This document shows positions 6,358 through 7,132 of a stretch of 7,132 nucleotides of DNA, piece by piece. Made by a program: the position numbers and the translations under genes. Positions within the stretch are counted from its first letter, which is position 1. Each line of letters opens with the position of its first letter. The stretch comes from Bacteroidota bacterium (GTDB taxonomy: Bacteria; Bacteroidota; Bacteroidia; Chitinophagales; Chitinophagaceae), in NCBI GenBank assembly GCA_030831005.1, contig JAURLW010000043.1:1-7132 (forward strand), given 5' to 3'. A model generated the notes under the pieces. That model made no database searches and had not been told where the DNA came from. It saw only the letters and a program-made list of their open reading frames with translations.

Positions 6358-7132
6358 TTTTTTGCTCTATACGCTCTACCGTATGAATATCTTGAATTCT
6401 TGATAATCTGTCGCACAAAACATCAAGCTCTTCTCGATCATGCACGAATACTTTAATACTACCATCAAAAAGTCCTTCTTTAGTATCTATACTCATAGAA
6501 GACATATTTATCTTTAAATCACCAGAAACAATATTGGTAATTTTCTGAATAATACCTACGTCATCTAATCCTACAATACGAATACCCGCCAAGAAGGTAA
6601 TTTCTTTATTCTTAGCCCATTTCGTTTTAATAACCCTATGGCCATAATGGGCTAAAAGTTGTGGCGCATTTGGACAATCGGCTCTATGTATCTTCAATCC
6701 TTCGCCTGCTGTAACAAATCCAAATACATCATCACCAGGGATGGGTTGGCAACAAGCTGCCAATTTATATAAAACCTTATCAGAATGCTCACCAAAAATA
6801 ATTAACTCTGTACCCTTTGGTGGATTGGTAGAAGTCAACACTTCTTCTGGCGTTAAGCCCTTAATGTCATTTTTAATATCTCTAAATGGCGTATGTAATT
6901 TCCCAGCCGTATTTGGTATTTCTTTTAAATCTCTCAAATCTAAAGCCCCAACAGCAATACTATAAAACAAATCAAGTGAAGATTCTTTTTTATAGAATAA
7001 ACATAGCTCATTGATATTATGGGCACTCATTGGAATTGATAGATGATCTAATTTACGTTGTAATATTTCTTTACCATCATTACCAATTGCACATTTTTCT
7101 TCTTTGAGATGAAATTTAACTCTTGCTTTTGC
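6350..7132 (-). CDS. RelA/SpoT family (p)ppGpp synthetase/hydrolase, C-terminal part (5' end outside window)
   Basis: RelA/SpoT enzymes make and/or degrade the alarmone (p)ppGpp. The frame stays open to the right edge, so the ATG at 7030 is internal and about 260 C-terminal residues are present. The visible part starts in the helical domain (KARVKFHLKEEK, then GKEILQRKLDHL). The conserved-cysteine zinc-finger-like domain follows, with ACCQPIPGDDVFGFVT and HRADCP (in-window Cys127, Cys128, His149 and Cys153). The C-terminal ACT domain begins near FLAGIRIVGLDDVGIIQKI and ends near HTVERIEQ. These regulatory domains sense ribosomal and metabolic signals in the family. The hydrolase, synthetase and TGS domains would be encoded beyond the edge, so it cannot be said whether this copy is bifunctional or single-function; long Bacteroidota members are often bifunctional. 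The stop overlaps the start of the M32 peptidase gene, implying one transcript. Confidence 0.93.
   Translation of the reverse strand, partial: AKARVKFHLKEEKCAIGNDGKEILQRKLDHLSIPMSAHNINELCLFYKKESSLDLFYSIAVGALDLRDLKEIPNTAGKLHTPFRDIKNDIKGLTPEEVLTSTNPPKGTELIIFGEHSDKVLYKLAACCQPIPGDDVFGFVTAGEGLKIHRADCPNAPQLLAHYGHRVIKTKWAKNKEITFLAGIRIVGLDDVGIIQKITNIVSGDLKINMSSMSIDTKEGLFDGSIKVFVHDREELDVLCDRLSRIQDIHTVERIEQKND

Noticed and set aside
6741..6965. Plus-strand open frame opposite relA/spoT
   Set aside because: It is antisense to the conserved-cysteine domain region of relA/spoT and has no independent support.
7028..7030. ATG at 7030 as the start of a short stand-alone regulatory protein
   Set aside because: The frame continues open to the window edge and encodes typical RelA/SpoT helical-domain sequence upstream of this methionine, so it is an internal codon.

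Overview
This window looks like ordinary chromosomal sequence from a Bacteroidota bacterium, most likely a Chitinophagaceae-type member. The evidence is low-GC coding sequence, A-rich leaders with no Shine-Dalgarno motif, a promoter element of the TAnnTTTG type, a DUF4249 lipoprotein (a family largely confined to this phylum) and Bacteroidota-like versions of the housekeeping enzymes. The genus is an inference and cannot be fixed from this sequence.

Layout. Positions 1-1650 (+) carry two tyrosine-degradation genes: the 3' part of homogentisate 1,2-dioxygenase (hmgA, cut by the left edge) and a complete 4-hydroxyphenylpyruvate dioxygenase (hppD). They catalyse consecutive steps and probably form one operon, closed by a clear hairpin terminator at 1664-1691. 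A new transcription unit begins after a TAnnTTTG element at 1737. It encodes an exported YafK-like L,D-transpeptidase-fold protein (1769-2527), overlapped by 17 bases by a DUF4249 outer-envelope lipoprotein (2511-3380), and then thioredoxin reductase trxB (3415-4350). trxB has no terminator before it and may also have its own weak promoter.

A symmetrical, probably bidirectional terminator at 4353-4383 separates this unit from a convergent minus-strand set. Read right to left, that set is the 3' part of a RelA/SpoT (p)ppGpp enzyme (cut by the right edge), an M32 metallocarboxypeptidase and a small two-helix membrane protein of unknown function. The three genes overlap or touch (8 bases and 1 base), so they are probably co-transcribed and translationally coupled.

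There are no rRNA, tRNA, CRISPR, mobile-element or phage features, and no gene-free stretch longer than about 120 bases. Nothing points convincingly to a new multi-gene system. The parts most worth a second look are the overlapping L,D-transpeptidase/DUF4249 pair and the uncharacterised membrane protein coupled to the M32 peptidase.
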